A DNA stretch of 64,000 bases from Xylogone sp. PMI_703 (taxonomy: Eukaryota > Ascomycota > Leotiomycetes): positions 682,001 through 746,000 of the forward strand of contig JAJTUQ010000010.1 in assembly GCA_021399445.1 (NCBI GenBank), written 5' to 3'. The first letter of the stretch is position 1. The number at the start of each line of letters is the position of its first letter. The notes beneath the pieces are model-generated. The model was not told where the DNA came from. It saw only the letters and a list, made by a program, of their open reading frames with translations, and ran no database searches. Position numbers and translations under genes: made by a program. Below, one piece after another: positions 10,876 through 21,962 of this stretch.

Positions 10876-12193
10876 CTCTCACTCAACTTGCCTTACTTGA
10901 TACGCGCAATCGCTTCGCATATACGCGATAAAATGAACGGCAGAATTGTTTATGTATTCAACATCCGCGCGCGTCTTTCGGATCCCGTGTATGGAGCTTT
11001 ATCCTGTACCCCCTGGTAGTGTCGTCTATACTTTCTCCAGGTGTTACCGTGTTGGAGACCGGGCGCCGGGCCCGCATAAAATGAGTTACAGTATTGGATA
11101 CACCCAGCTAATGATCAGCTCAGCCGCCTTGAAGTTACCGGGCTAATGGTGATACGAGATTTCCGGTTGGCTAGGACTCGGAGTAAATATGGCGGAGAGG
11201 ATATAGTCCGAAAGCTGTTCTAACTCTAAACAGATTAATGGTTCTACTAAACCTCAACATAGTATTTAACATGGTATGAATTTTTCGCAACCAATAAAAG
11301 CTTTTAGAATCATGATAATGCATTAGCCGCCTGTGGAAGTCTAGAGCTCCTTCGCGGCTGCGATTACAGGCTCTGCCAACCTTTTGTAAGACGACTCCAT
11401 AATCAATAGTTACAAGTCTCTCCAAGCTAACCAGGAATGAGTTTTCCTGAAGCTATATTCAAAGGATTCTACAAACAAGTATAATTCATAACCACTTATA
11501 ACTACAGGTTATCTGTCGGAGTGGTCAGGTGAGGGAAGGCTGGAGTAGCTGTTAGGCTATTCTCATGTAGGGCGTATCGTGAAAGTCTAGCGATCATAGT
11601 GTATATGGAAGTTTCAAAATCAAGAATGCGATATGGTGCAAATGAACCTCAAGCTACTGGGAGAAGCTCTTGCTTTTATAGCTGCAACGACGTCCTGGCC
11701 GGCTGGCTGTACGGCCGCGGTGCTGGCTTCCAGCCAGCGAACTATTCTCTCTGAGCCGCCGAGCTCCGCCTATATATGATGCTCTCACATTATAAAGCTT
11801 TGTAACTGAAAGATATCGGACCTATAATCACATTGCCTAATAATAACTGAATCCGCAGATTTGCAGTCAGCCAAGAACATATTGTATGAAGAGTTTACTA
11901 GCAATAGTGTTGCTTTTAGAAAATATGAATGATGATAGCTCTGTGAAAAGCGTTAAAGACTCCAAGCGCAAACGTAGTAAAGCGCAAGAAGGTTATTGTG
12001 GACCTGGAAAAGTGGTTCGAGCGCATTTCACTAGCAAGGGGAAGCGGCTAGTCATCAGCATCAGCCGTGTGATATAACTGTGTAGCATGTGCCCTTATAG
12101 GTAACATACCAAGTCCTTCAATGCTCTACCGCTTTTCCAATTTCCACTTTGATTAAAACTTATTAGCTTTGGTTGGAACATCTCTCTATAGCT
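10876..12193. promoter_or_regulatory. Divergent intergenic region, Zn2Cys6 regulator / SDR
   Basis: 1.3 kb with promoters for both genes. ACTCGGAGT occurs at 11176-11184. A GC-rich island at about 11695-11765 contains an inverted pair GGCTGGCTG/CCAGCCAGC and CGGCCG, followed by TATATATGA near 11770. A 63-codon frame at 11886-12077 begins with a short hydrophobic stretch and a YCGPG segment, but is too weak to call a gene. Confidence 0.45.
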
Positions 12194-13350
12194 ATGGTTC
12201 ACCTTGATACAGTCCGGAGTAGCAATGCTAAATTTTCCAAGCGTGAGTCTCTGGTTGCCGTCTTCGTCGGCGGAACTCAAGGCATTGGAGAGTTCGCTAT
12301 TCGTGCGTTGACTGCGGCATACGGCGTCAGTGGAAAGGGACTTCGTCTTTATATTGTTGGGCGAAATGAAGCAGCAGCTCAGAAAATCATTTCAGATTGC
12401 CGCGCAGCATGTCCTATGGGGCGCTTTCAGTTCGTTCACGCAAAGGATGCCGCGTTACTGAAGGATGTGGATCGCATCAGCGCCGAAATCATAAAGGCTG
12501 AGGAATTGGCATCGAAAACCCCGAGAATTGATCTGCTAGTTATGACTCAAGGATATCTAGCTTTTGAGAAGCGTCAAGGTACGAGATCCTTCTGTTCAAC
12601 AATTTTTTGCGTGGTCCTTTTTCATCGATTAATGGTAGGGGCTATATCTAATTTACATGCACAGAGACGCCCGAAGGACTTGATGCTCTCATGTCGCTGC
12701 TGTATTATTCCCGCATGCGATTTATCCTCCAGCTTCTTCCTCTGCTCCTCGCATCTTCTCCAGGGCCCTCACATGTCATTTCAGTTTTTAGTCCGAAGCG
12801 CGACGACAAGCTATTTGCTAATGACCTGTCTCTTCGGGAGCCTGCGCACTACAACTTCATGAATATGGGCTCTCATGTCTCTTATATGACTACCTTCTTC
12901 ATGGAACATTTAGCTGCGCAACACCCTGAGCAGATTTCGTTAATTCATTATTATCCGGGAATCGTTATGACTGAAGGGTTTAATGACCCTCGGTTGCCCA
13001 AATGGTTCAAGCTAGTCTTCGGCGCAGTATCTCCTCTTGTTCGACTACTCACTGTTCCAAAGGCAGAGAGTGGTGCACGGGTAATATTCAATGCATCAGC
13101 TCGATTTCCAGCTCGATCGAAGAGCACTGAAGGCGCTATAAAGAATGAAGAAAATAGTGGCTTAGAGATTGCAACGTCCTCTTGCGGGAGAGTTGGCGGA
13201 GGTGCATATAGAGTCGACTGGAACGGCGAAACAGTTCCAAAGGGAAAACTCTATAAGGAGTTGGAAGAAAAGAACATGTCTCAAAAAACAATTGATCATA
13301 CTATGGAGGCATTCAAAACAATTGCAGAAGGTGATGTTTTCACTGGATAG
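12194..13350 (+). CDS. SDR-like NAD(P)-binding oxidoreductase (atypical)
   Basis: Two exons (12194-12578 and 12665-13350) give 356 aa. The start MVHLDTVRSSN is chosen over the in-frame ATG at 12173 because the family usually begins with a short MVxLxxVRxSN-type segment. The Rossmann glycine motif is GGTQGIGEFAIRAL near residue 30, followed by YIVGRNE (cofactor ribose region) and LLVMTQGYL in place of the classical NNAG. In the expected catalytic helix I read SHVSYMTTFFMEHLA: a Tyr is present but the Lys of YxxxK is replaced by Phe. This may be normal in the sub-family, which also carries the YYSRMRFI segment. The function is probably reduction or oxidation of a cluster intermediate, unproven. 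Confidence 0.85.
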
Positions 13351-14367
13351 CTAGAGGCTCCATAAAGTTGGTTAGCCTGTGGTAAGGGGGTGAAGAGGGC
13401 TACTTTTCAATCACTGGCTGAGAATGGCACAGAGAATGCTCGAAGGATTATATGAAAAGAATATGGCCTATTATACAATTCAGTTTACAGAACATAGTTT
13501 GGTGATTTGGCGATACAGTTTGGTACATTATATTTGAGTGCTACTGGTGGTAAGCTGAGAACACCTCCATCTATAAGCTATTTGTCAATTGCAAAATACC
13601 AATATAAGCAGTAGACGAGGGTTCTTACAATTTCGTGCAAACATAAAATGGCGAAATAATGAATGCGCTTTCAACTTGCTCTAATGATTGCATTCCGCAG
13701 TTGCGAAGATAGCTGTCTCAGCCAGCGGGAGTCGCATAGGTGGGTGTGTAACATTGGAGACCTGCAGAATCCTATACTTAGAGATAGGGGTGCTAGCTTT
13801 GCCATGCCAGAAGCTCTTTGCTTTGCTCCACCTGAGCCTAACAGCTAGAATACAAATAGAATCGACCATGCTGATGGATCGTGTCTACCGATTCGTCTGT
13901 TCGTGCTGTACGGAGGGTGCTGTCCGAAGTCCGTACGCGACCCCGGTAAGATGTACCGATGTACCGTAATTATTCCCCTTAACCGTTCGGCAACTTCACT
14001 TACAAGCCACTTCCATAATCTACCACCACGAAATCACCAAACGATAAGATTATTAGCGCATCTTGGCATCTCTGGGTCTCGGCACGGGTCTCATAGCGTT
14101 CAGCCAAAATCCCCGTAGCGTGCTCTTTGAGAATGGGGGCGCTGATCTTGATCATCGACTGGTGGGAAAGTGAGAAAGGACTTGAAACTCCGAACTCCGC
14201 CCAAGCTTTATGTCCCTTCCTGTTGATACTTTTAAGATTGTGATTCCACATGAAGACTCATGCTGCCTCATAGAAATCCAGCTCAATCCCAATTTCTATA
14301 GTCATCATCGACCTACTCAGCCACTCGCCAGACTGCCCTCCAACGTCGAAACAGTCCTACGAGCGCT
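13351..14367. promoter_or_regulatory. Intergenic, promoter of MFS efflux pump
   Basis: 1 kb without a gene. It contains CGG-N10-CCG at 13911-13926, a possible Zn2Cys6 binding site, and two ACTCCG words at 14187-14199 (ACTCCGAACTCCG) about 170 bp before the start codon of the pump. Confidence 0.45.
13911..13926. promoter_or_regulatory. CGG-N10-CCG inverted half-sites
   Basis: Inverted CGG/CCG triplets 10 bases apart, the general form bound by Zn2Cys6 dimers. The same N10 spacing appears at 46512-46527. Chance occurrence is possible. Confidence 0.3.
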
Positions 14368-16487
14368 ATGGCTGAGCAAGACATTGTAGAGCCAACAAAT
14401 GGCATCAAGAATCAAGAACATGTCAATGAGGAAGTAGACGGGTCAAGCACTGCTCTAGAAGAAAAATCGCCTGCGCCTGCCGAAGATGAATCGGAGTATA
14501 TCTCGGGATTCAAACTCGCGGCGGTTGTCGCTTCGTGCACAATGGCTGGCTTCCTAATGCTATTGGACACATCCATTGTTGCGACAGTGAGTGAATCTAC
14601 AACTGGATCCTGACGTTCCTGTTCGTGGCTGACCCATGTAGGCTATTCCTAGAATCACAACCCAGTTTCATTCCCTTCATGATATAGGATGGTATGGAAC
14701 TGCTTATCAGCTGGCCAAGTGAGTAATAGCTCTTGAACTTGTGATGAAAGTTAACTAATCGTGTAGCTCTGCATTTCAACCCCTCACCGGTAGAATCTAC
14801 AATCAGTTCTATTCAAAAGTAAAAACTACCTCCATTTTTATTTTCCCAACACCTGCTAATTAGGTCACAGTGGACATTTATCGTTTTCTTGGGAATCTTC
14901 GAGCTGGGCTCTTTGCTCTGCGGTGTCGCGGTCTCCTCCAAAATGCTTATTGTCGGTCGAGCCGTCGCCGGTGTTGGAGGAGCTGGTCTACTTAATGGTG
15001 GATTGACTATCATTCGAGCATGTGTTCCGGCGGAGAAGAGTGCAGGTATGAACGCAGTTCCCTAATCTTCTGGAAAATAAGCTGACATTATGTGACCTGA
15101 AGCGTACCTCGGAATGTTGATGGGATGTAAGCTTATCCTCGGCTCACGAAATATCAATTTGCAATACTAAGCCCATATAACAGGTATCCAGCTTGGTATC
15201 TTACTCGGTCCCCTAATTGGAGGAGCACTGACTCAGTACACAACATGGCGATGGTGTAAGTCCCTACCTCACCTCTTTAATTGGCGAGATGCTAGAGATA
15301 GAGAACTGACAAACTGAAGGCTTTTACATCAATCTCCCTCCAGGAGGTTTAGTAGCCCTTGCTATCGCTCTTGCTCCAATTCCGGATCGCAGAACAAAAA
15401 GCCAGATTAAGCATGGACTCCATGAAATCCTTAAATCCTTTGATCTTCCTGGGTTTGCTCTCTTTGCAGGCGCAGCTATCATGTTCCTCCTCGCCATCGA
15501 GTGGGGTGGTAACACCTACAGCTGGAACAGTTCAACCGTTATTGGACTGTTCTGCGGATCTGGAGTTACTCTCATAGTCTTTATCTTCTGGGAAGCTAAA
15601 AGGGGCGACGCTGCTATGATTCCCCTAAGCATTGTCAAGCAGCGGATTGTCTGGTCTAGTTGCGTGAACTATTTTTTCTTCAACGCCAATCTCCTAGTTA
15701 CACCCTTCTACATGGCTATCTATTTCCAAGCCGTCCGCGGTGTATCACCAACTCTGAGTGGTGTTTATCTGTTGCCAGCCGTCATCAGTCAGGTAATTCT
15801 TGCAATGGTTTCTGGGGTTCTAGGTACGTATTTCGATAAATTTCCCCTCTAGAACAAGCTCTAACAACGTACAGTCACTCGTTTGGGATATTATCTCCCG
15901 TGGGCCGTTGCTGCTAGTGCTTTTGCAGCAATCGGAACCGGTTTGCTTTCCACGCTGAAGCCGCATAGCTCTACTGTGAAATGGGTGTTCTATCAAATTA
16001 TTGCCGCTGGTGGACGTGGTTGCGGATTGCAGATGGTAAGTTTCAAGGCCATCTGCGTACATCTCCACTCTGATCTCACTAACATGAAATATAGCCTATT
16101 GTAGCGGTTCAAAATATTCTCCCTCCCGAAACTGTGGGACTTGGGATGGCTGCCGTCGTCTTCAGTCAAGGTTTTGGTCCTGCATTATTCCTTTCCTTTG
16201 CCGAAACACTTTTTACTTCTTCTCTAAAGGATAAGATACCCAAGCTCGCTCCTGGCGTCAGCGCTCAGGCAGTGATTGATGTTGGAGCGTCAGGCTTCCG
16301 GAAAATCGTTCCTGAGGCTTCTTTGGCAGGTGTAATTCAGGCGTATGATGACTCTTTCCGAAACGTCTTTTATTTGATTACTGGTGCAGCTCTTGCAGCT
16401 TTCATAGCTGCTTTTGGAATGGGATGGAGGAGCGTGAAGAAACCAGCACCAAAGGCTCCAGGAGAAGCTGCGGAGGCGGTAGTTTGA
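14368..16487 (+). CDS. MFS efflux pump, DHA2 (14-TM) type
   Basis: Proton-driven exporter, usually for a secondary metabolite or toxicant, in the plasma membrane. Nine exons join in frame to 558 aa: 14368-14586, 14642-14718, 14767-14818, 14871-15045, 15103-15126, 15184-15255, 15320-15823, 15875-16035 and 16095-16487. After an acidic 50-residue N-terminus comes [18 protein letters not shown] (motif D1-like of DHA2), [60 protein letters not shown] and FYINLPPGG, all standard for this group. The C-terminal half keeps the remaining hydrophobic segments, so the gene looks intact. It sits inside the left block, next to the SDR and convergent with the P450, and is the best candidate for self-protection or product export. 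Confidence 0.95.
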
Positions 16488-17401
16488 TGGGCAAGTATTT
16501 GCTGGTACTTACATAAAGTTCAGGTCCATTTTTATGGGCGACTTTCACGACCGTATCTTGGTGGTATGGTCTACATTTAGCTAGTATTCGCAGCGGTAGG
16601 GTTAAATAAGTCACTATACAATGTTGGATAAGACTAAAATTATAATAATTGTTTTAATATTTCGTGGACAACTAATGACTTATCTATAACTGTGAATACC
16701 CCTATGGCTTATGCGTTAAAACATATGTTACTGTCCGTCTGACAGCTGGTACCCTTTGGCCAATGTGCGAACCTTTCTCATGTTTTTGTTAGTCTATCAA
16801 TTTTTATATATTGTATTCATACTTTTCTCCTGCTATAGTGAATTGGTAAATAGGTCACATACAGCCCGAGTTACAAGTAATGTTGAGACTACTCTGATTA
16901 TTCATTTGAAATCCTTGAGGCTCAATTAAACTTCAACCTGAAAGGAAATTTCAAATGACTAGAAGATAGGCAAAACATTGGTTAACCGGCTAGAACATGC
17001 ACATTTCAGCTCTAGGCATGCATCCCACTTTATACATGTTTTCGTGTAAATAATAAATTGTATGATACTTAATTGTCAAGGGGAATAGTAAAAACGTGTT
17101 ACAACGGTTGATAACAGCTTCGGGTATTGTTCCTACAACCAATAAAGTTTGTGACGATGCAGTATGGGTTGAATTACGGCTACTATAGTGGATGAATACA
17201 GCTTTCAAGATAGGCAAATTCTACAGGCTATCTCAGGCTTCCCTACTAGGAGCCACAAGAATCGTAAATGCCTCTCGCAAGGTTGGCATTAAGACCTACA
17301 GATATTGGCATCTATAAATCCGACGAGCTTACGATAACGGCTGTCATTAATAGAACCAATTCAGTATGAACAGTAGTAATGTAAACAATGTCTATTCATA
17401 T
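16488..17401. other. Convergent 3' intergenic region
   Basis: 914 bp of AT-rich sequence between the stops of the MFS pump and the P450. Short open frames show nothing recognisable. Confidence 0.5.
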
Positions 17402-19145
17402 TTAGATCTCTACTAAACAGCGATGACCCTTTGGAGCCAGTAAAAAGAAGGTTTGTGGCTCCATATCAATTTCTGGCGTTCCTTTTGGAGACATCTTCGC
17501 GTGGGGGAAGGTCTTAAAAAAATAAGCCGTAGCAAGTCGTAACTCCATACGCGCTAGGTGAATTCCAATGCAGCCTAATGGTACGAGACGTGATTAGGGA
17601 ATTTCCTCTGCTGCAATTACGTTGAGGTTAACTTACCGCGTGAGCCAGTACTGAATGGCATGAATGCGTCTTGCATATCCTTCGTGGGATTATCCCACCG
17701 AGAAGGATCGAAACTAAGAACAAAAATTGTAAATATTAGCTGAACACCAGTTTGGAGTGCCTACAATACTTACGTTTCTGGGTTTGTGAATACTTTATCT
17801 CGATGTAAGCTGTACAATTGAGTCGAGACGGTTGCCCCGCCAGGTATATGACGGCCAGCCAGCTGCGCTCCCTCGGGCGGAACAACTCTGGGTAAAGCGG
17901 ATGGTGCCGCTGTATAAAGGCGCAGTGTCTCATCGATCACCTTATTAAGATATGGGAGGTCTTTGACATCCTTGTGCATTAGGGTTTCTGAAAGAGGCTC
18001 CAATTCAGCGGTGAGTTTATCTCGAATTTCCTCGTTACTGCAGACAGCATATACGAGATAAGTTAGAGTTGTCGATGTTGTATCGGTTCCGGCAGTAATA
18101 TATGATTGTGCCTCAAAAACTATATCGAGCTCTGTCAAGCCTTCTTTACCTTTGTCAAATAACTTGGTTAATAGGATCTTCTTGGGATCTGGATTACTGT
18201 CGAGATGTTCCTTATACCGTGTAACGCAACTCATAGCATATTGGAAAACTTCGGGCCCTATTCTGGCTGCAGCTTTGAAGACCGGCAATGGCAGAGTCAT
18301 GGCGATGCGTATGAGAGTGGGGAATGTTGTTCTAATGGGATGTGATCTCTGACCCATAGAGATGTGCGTTGCATATTGATTTTTCTTACATTCAGGAATT
18401 AGCAGGGCATCCCAATAAAAACCACCAATAGATCGATTGATTTGAAGTACCTTCCCTAATTCTAGCAGCTGGAATGGCTCTCCAAAACTGAGTTCTCCCA
18501 TGATATCTATGGCCATTAAGACCCACCATTTATACATATCAACCACACCGTGATTTTTAAAGTCCTCCAAGATTTTTTTCATGGCCGTGCGTACTCTATC
18601 CAGGACTACAGGCTCCAGGTCTGCAATGGATGACTCTGCAAAAAAGGGTGCTAATAACCGGCGACGATTAGCATGAAACTTTGGGTCAGTCGCAGTGAAT
18701 AGGTTCGGGTTTGCTGGAGGCCCTAAAGTACGGTAGAAATAGGATTTTGGAAATCGCCCTCCGACCTTGTGGATCTCACGAGCCGTCTTGATATCGCAAA
18801 TATCGACCTCATCCGGACTGACTCGGACCACAGGGCATGCAGAGTAAGTTAGTTTTTTGGTCCTTTTTCATTATTCACACACTGACCATATTTCTGATGG
18901 AGAGAGTGGACATAGTTAACTCTGGTTCCAGCTAACCAATGGTACGTCAATACAATACTGGTCCATTTAGAGATTTGGGGACCGGGAAGTGAAGAAAGCC
19001 GGTTTGTGAAGGTTCCATACGTGATGCGCTGGATTGATTAGCTCCAACGCGATGGCAGATGGCCCAATTCACCTACGAGGAAAAGAAGTAAAACCACAGA
19101 TCCCGCAATCTTCCAAGGCAGCGAAAGGTTAAGGACGACATCCAT
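17402..19145 (-). CDS. Cytochrome P450 monooxygenase
   Basis: Heme-thiolate monooxygenase, ER-anchored by an N-terminal helix (SVVLLLFL within the first 23 residues). Exons 19077-19145, 18887-19028, 17774-18836, 17637-17713 and 17402-17574 give 507 aa. Motifs: I-helix AGTDTTSTT, K-helix ETLRLY (ExxR), the FDPSRW segment, and heme loop FSTGSRGCIG with its cysteine. The second intron (donor at 18886) has a CTAAC branch, but the junction that restores the conserved YGPVVRVSPDE reads AT rather than AG at 18837-18838. The next AG (at 18822-18823) also keeps frame but deletes about five conserved residues before SPDE. It is divergent from the BBE oxidase. The likely role is hydroxylation of a pathway intermediate. 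Confidence 0.93.
18837..18886 (-). other. Intron with missing AG acceptor in P450 gene
   Basis: GTCAGT donor, good CTAAC branch 14 nt before the expected end, and a GCAT where GCAG would restore KYGPVVRV. A single G-to-T change would explain it. An in-frame AG lies 15 nt further on. Confidence 0.6.
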
Positions 19146-19300
19146 CTTCAAACGTTGGACAAGTAGAGTTGTCTACTTACCGATCATGTTCTCCTCACAA
19201 GATTACGAGTTACCTATGTTTATTACGACTCAGTCACGGAACATAATGGATATCGACTCTAAAACCCAAGGACGTGGCTATGAGATGATGCGGAGTAGAG

Positions 19301-19345
19301 AAACTCCGAAGTCACAAACTCCGAGTCGAGAAACTCCGATCAGGC
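19301..19345. repeat. Three tandem 15-bp repeats with AAACTCCGA core
   Basis: AAACTCCGA begins at 19301, 19316 and 19331, an exact 15-bp period, while the six bases after each core differ. The same ACTCCGA/TCGGAGT word is present in other promoters of the block. The conserved core with variable spacer suggests repeated binding sites of a regulator rather than replication slippage. Confidence 0.6.
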
Positions 19346-20104
19346 GACAGTCCGCTATGCCTTTTTGTACTTGCCCTCCATAAACTACTAATCTTCATAG
19401 GCATCAATTACTGCTACACCACATTCCCCCATCGAACACTATCACCGGGATCCGTAGATCCTAGTATTAGTACAGTAAGCTTAGACAAGGTTCCAGAAAA
19501 TCCGTACAAGAAAAGCAAAGACCATCTTAACCCTGCTATGGTTCCATTCTGTTTAAGAAAAAGATGAGTATTCATGCAAATAAGATAACTAAAACAGGGA
19601 TACTCCGTAGATCTGACTGAAGAAGTGTTCTGGAGAAGATGTGCAAGTGCACTAATACCAATAGCCTCATTCCCCCTGGCGCTCGGGAACCGGACCGCAG
19701 CAAGTACTTGTAACTATTGTACGTCAACGCAAGCATGGATGTATACTCCCAGGAACGAAAAGCTGCTGATTGGCCAATTGCAACGACGACGGTGGTTGAG
19801 ATGAGAACTGGTGTTCAGTGCAATAGGCTACTTACCTCTGGACCATAGTTCATGTACTAGTGGCTGACGGTTATGCTATACACGGCTCAATTCGGAGTAC
19901 ACGAGTACATCTGTTAGCCCGGTTCGAGTAAATTTGAGTAATACAGTGCTCTCATAGATTTTGAACCAATCCTACAGTATGCAGGCATCATACCCTACCT
20001 AGCTTGCATTTGGGTGGTTTGGCTTGGCAGGTTGTTGTCACGGAAAGCAGTTTAGTGCTGAGCCCTGATGTTTGGGAGTATGCTTCCTTAACACTCCTTG
20101 GGGA

Positions 20105-20125
20105 CCAATCCCCACGGAGTATAAG
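20105..20125 (+). promoter_or_regulatory. CCAAT and TATA-like elements of BBE oxidase
   Basis: CCAAT at 20105-20109 and TATAAG at 20120-20125, 70-90 bp upstream of the start codon at 20197. Confidence 0.4.
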
Positions 20126-20196
20126 ACTCTTCAGACGACTCGTGCTTCACCATTCTTTCTCCAAGCACTCCTTCCTGTACTCATTCTCCAACAGTC

Positions 20197-21962
20197 ATGT
20201 TGCTGGATCTACCCCACGTTGCGGCATTGGCCGTGCTGCTGACGCCAGCTCTAAGCTGCGTCCTCAATTCGACAGAGGTAAAAGAGCTATTTGGGCCACA
20301 CTTGTCTCCAGGAGCTGGGATTTTCTTTCCAACAGATGCCAACTACACCAGCGAGGTTATCCAGCGATCATCAGCATATACTAATCCAACCTACTTTGCT
20401 TCTATCAAGCCAGTTACCGCGGCTGACGTTCAAGCTATTGTAAGTCTCGTTTTTTTCTAGAAAGCCTTCCGAGCTAACAGCATTCGTCCACGGTAGGTAA
20501 GGATAGCATCCCAGAACGATGTCCCTTTCCTGGCTACAGGAGGTGGACATGGTGGTACAATCACTACCAAGAGTCTTAACGGAATCCAAATCGACCTCAG
20601 CAACTTGAAAAACGTAACCCTCGATGATAAGTCTAATCTCTTGACCATTGGAGGTGGTGTCATTTTCGAAGACATATTCCCCGTTCTCTTCGCAGCTGGA
20701 AAGGAGCTTCGTAAGGCCTCAATATCTCAATAGTACAATGTAGAATTCTAACCAGATCTCCAGAGGCCCCATCTGCATCCTGTGTTGGAGTGCTCGGCGC
20801 TACTCTTGGCGGCGGCATCGGTCGTCTCCAAGGTCTTCACGGCCTTGTTCTTGACTCGCTTCAGTCAGTTGAGATAGTTACCGCAACCGGTGACTTGATC
20901 ACAGCATCAAAAAAAGAAAATGCAGACCTCTTCTGGGGTTTGCGGGGTGCTGGATTCAACTTTGGAATTGTCACATCTGCTACATATAAAGTTGCCAATG
21001 CTACCAACTCTGGCAAATTCTTGAGCGCTGATTTTGGATTCCTGCCTGAGAAGAGTACCAAATACTTCGAGATTCTGAAGTCATTTGACTACACTCTTCC
21101 AGCTGGGCTATCATTAACTTCAAGTATAAGATGGAATGCGACAGCCAATTCAGTAAGTCAGCCGGATTAGATTTCTCTCTTATGTTATTGTTGCCACTAA
21201 CATTACTTATCAAACTACAGGCGTATGTCTACCTCAACGCTGTGTTTGCTGGCCCTGAAGACGAGGGTCTGGCGCACCTTAAGCCCTTTACCGCTCTCGG
21301 TCCATTCCTAAGCGGCCACAGCATGGTCGATTATCCAAAGATCAACCAAGCAGCTTTCTTTGGTCAAGGAGACTCAGATACATGCCAGGGCCCAGGAAAA
21401 GAATTGCTATCTGACAATTTCTGGGGCTTAGGCGTGAAGAAAACCGATGTCCCCACTCTCAAAAATTACTTTTCAAAAGTAAACGCCTTATACAAGGCAA
21501 ACCCCGCTCTTCAAGGACTCAGCACCACTTTGCAGCGATTCCCCCACAACGCTGTCATGGCCAATAGTGGTAACTTCACCTCGTACCCAGATATACACCG
21601 AGAGATCATCATGCATTTGTAAGTGCCGTACTTCCATTTTTGTTTTTACACTCACTTCTGTTGCCATTCTAGCATGGTATTGAAGTATCGCTGACAGTTA
21701 ACGTCTCAGCTTGTTCATCAACATCTATAACATCACTGATCCCATTCTCGACGGCAATGTCACAACATGGATGCTGTCCACCCGAGACTTGCTCTCAAAG
21801 ACTAGTGGCTTCGCAGATTTGGAGATCTATGACAACTATGCTCATGGCAATGAAGGTCCAGTAGTATGGTACACCGAGGAAAGTCTCGAGCGCCTTATTC
21901 CACTGAAGCAGCGCTGGGACCCAAAGAAGCTTTTCAGCTGGACTAATCCTATTCCAAATTAG
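20197..21962 (+). CDS. Secreted FAD-linked oxidase, BBE-like (berberine bridge type)
   Basis: Flavoprotein oxidase with an N-terminal signal peptide (hydrophobic ALAVLLTPALSC, cleavage near residue 20-25). The FAD_binding_4 domain shows ATGGGHGG with the histidine that usually binds FAD covalently, and SCVGVLGATLGGGIGRLQG, where the Cys is in the position of the second covalent link of berberine-bridge enzymes. ENADLFWGLRGAGFNFGIVT is another family signature. The C-terminal BBE motif is NYAHGNEGPVVWYTEESLERLIPLKQRWDPKKLFSW. Introns occur after about residues 81, 155, 275 and 430. Related enzymes act in patulin and alkaloid pathways by oxidising alcohols or closing rings; substrate here is unknown. 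Divergent from the P450. Confidence 0.93.

Larger units (their letters stand above)
19146..20196. promoter_or_regulatory. Divergent intergenic region, P450 / BBE oxidase
   Basis: 1.05 kb carrying both promoters. It holds the triple 15-bp repeat at 19301-19345 and TCGGAGT at 19892-19898. On the oxidase side CCAAT lies at 20105-20109 and TATAAG at 20120-20125, about 75 bp before the ATG. Confidence 0.55.

Noticed and set aside
19186..19383. 65-aa ORF with RETP repeats upstream of the P450
   Set aside because: Its repetitive part is simply the translation of the 15-bp promoter repeat, and it lacks any domain.
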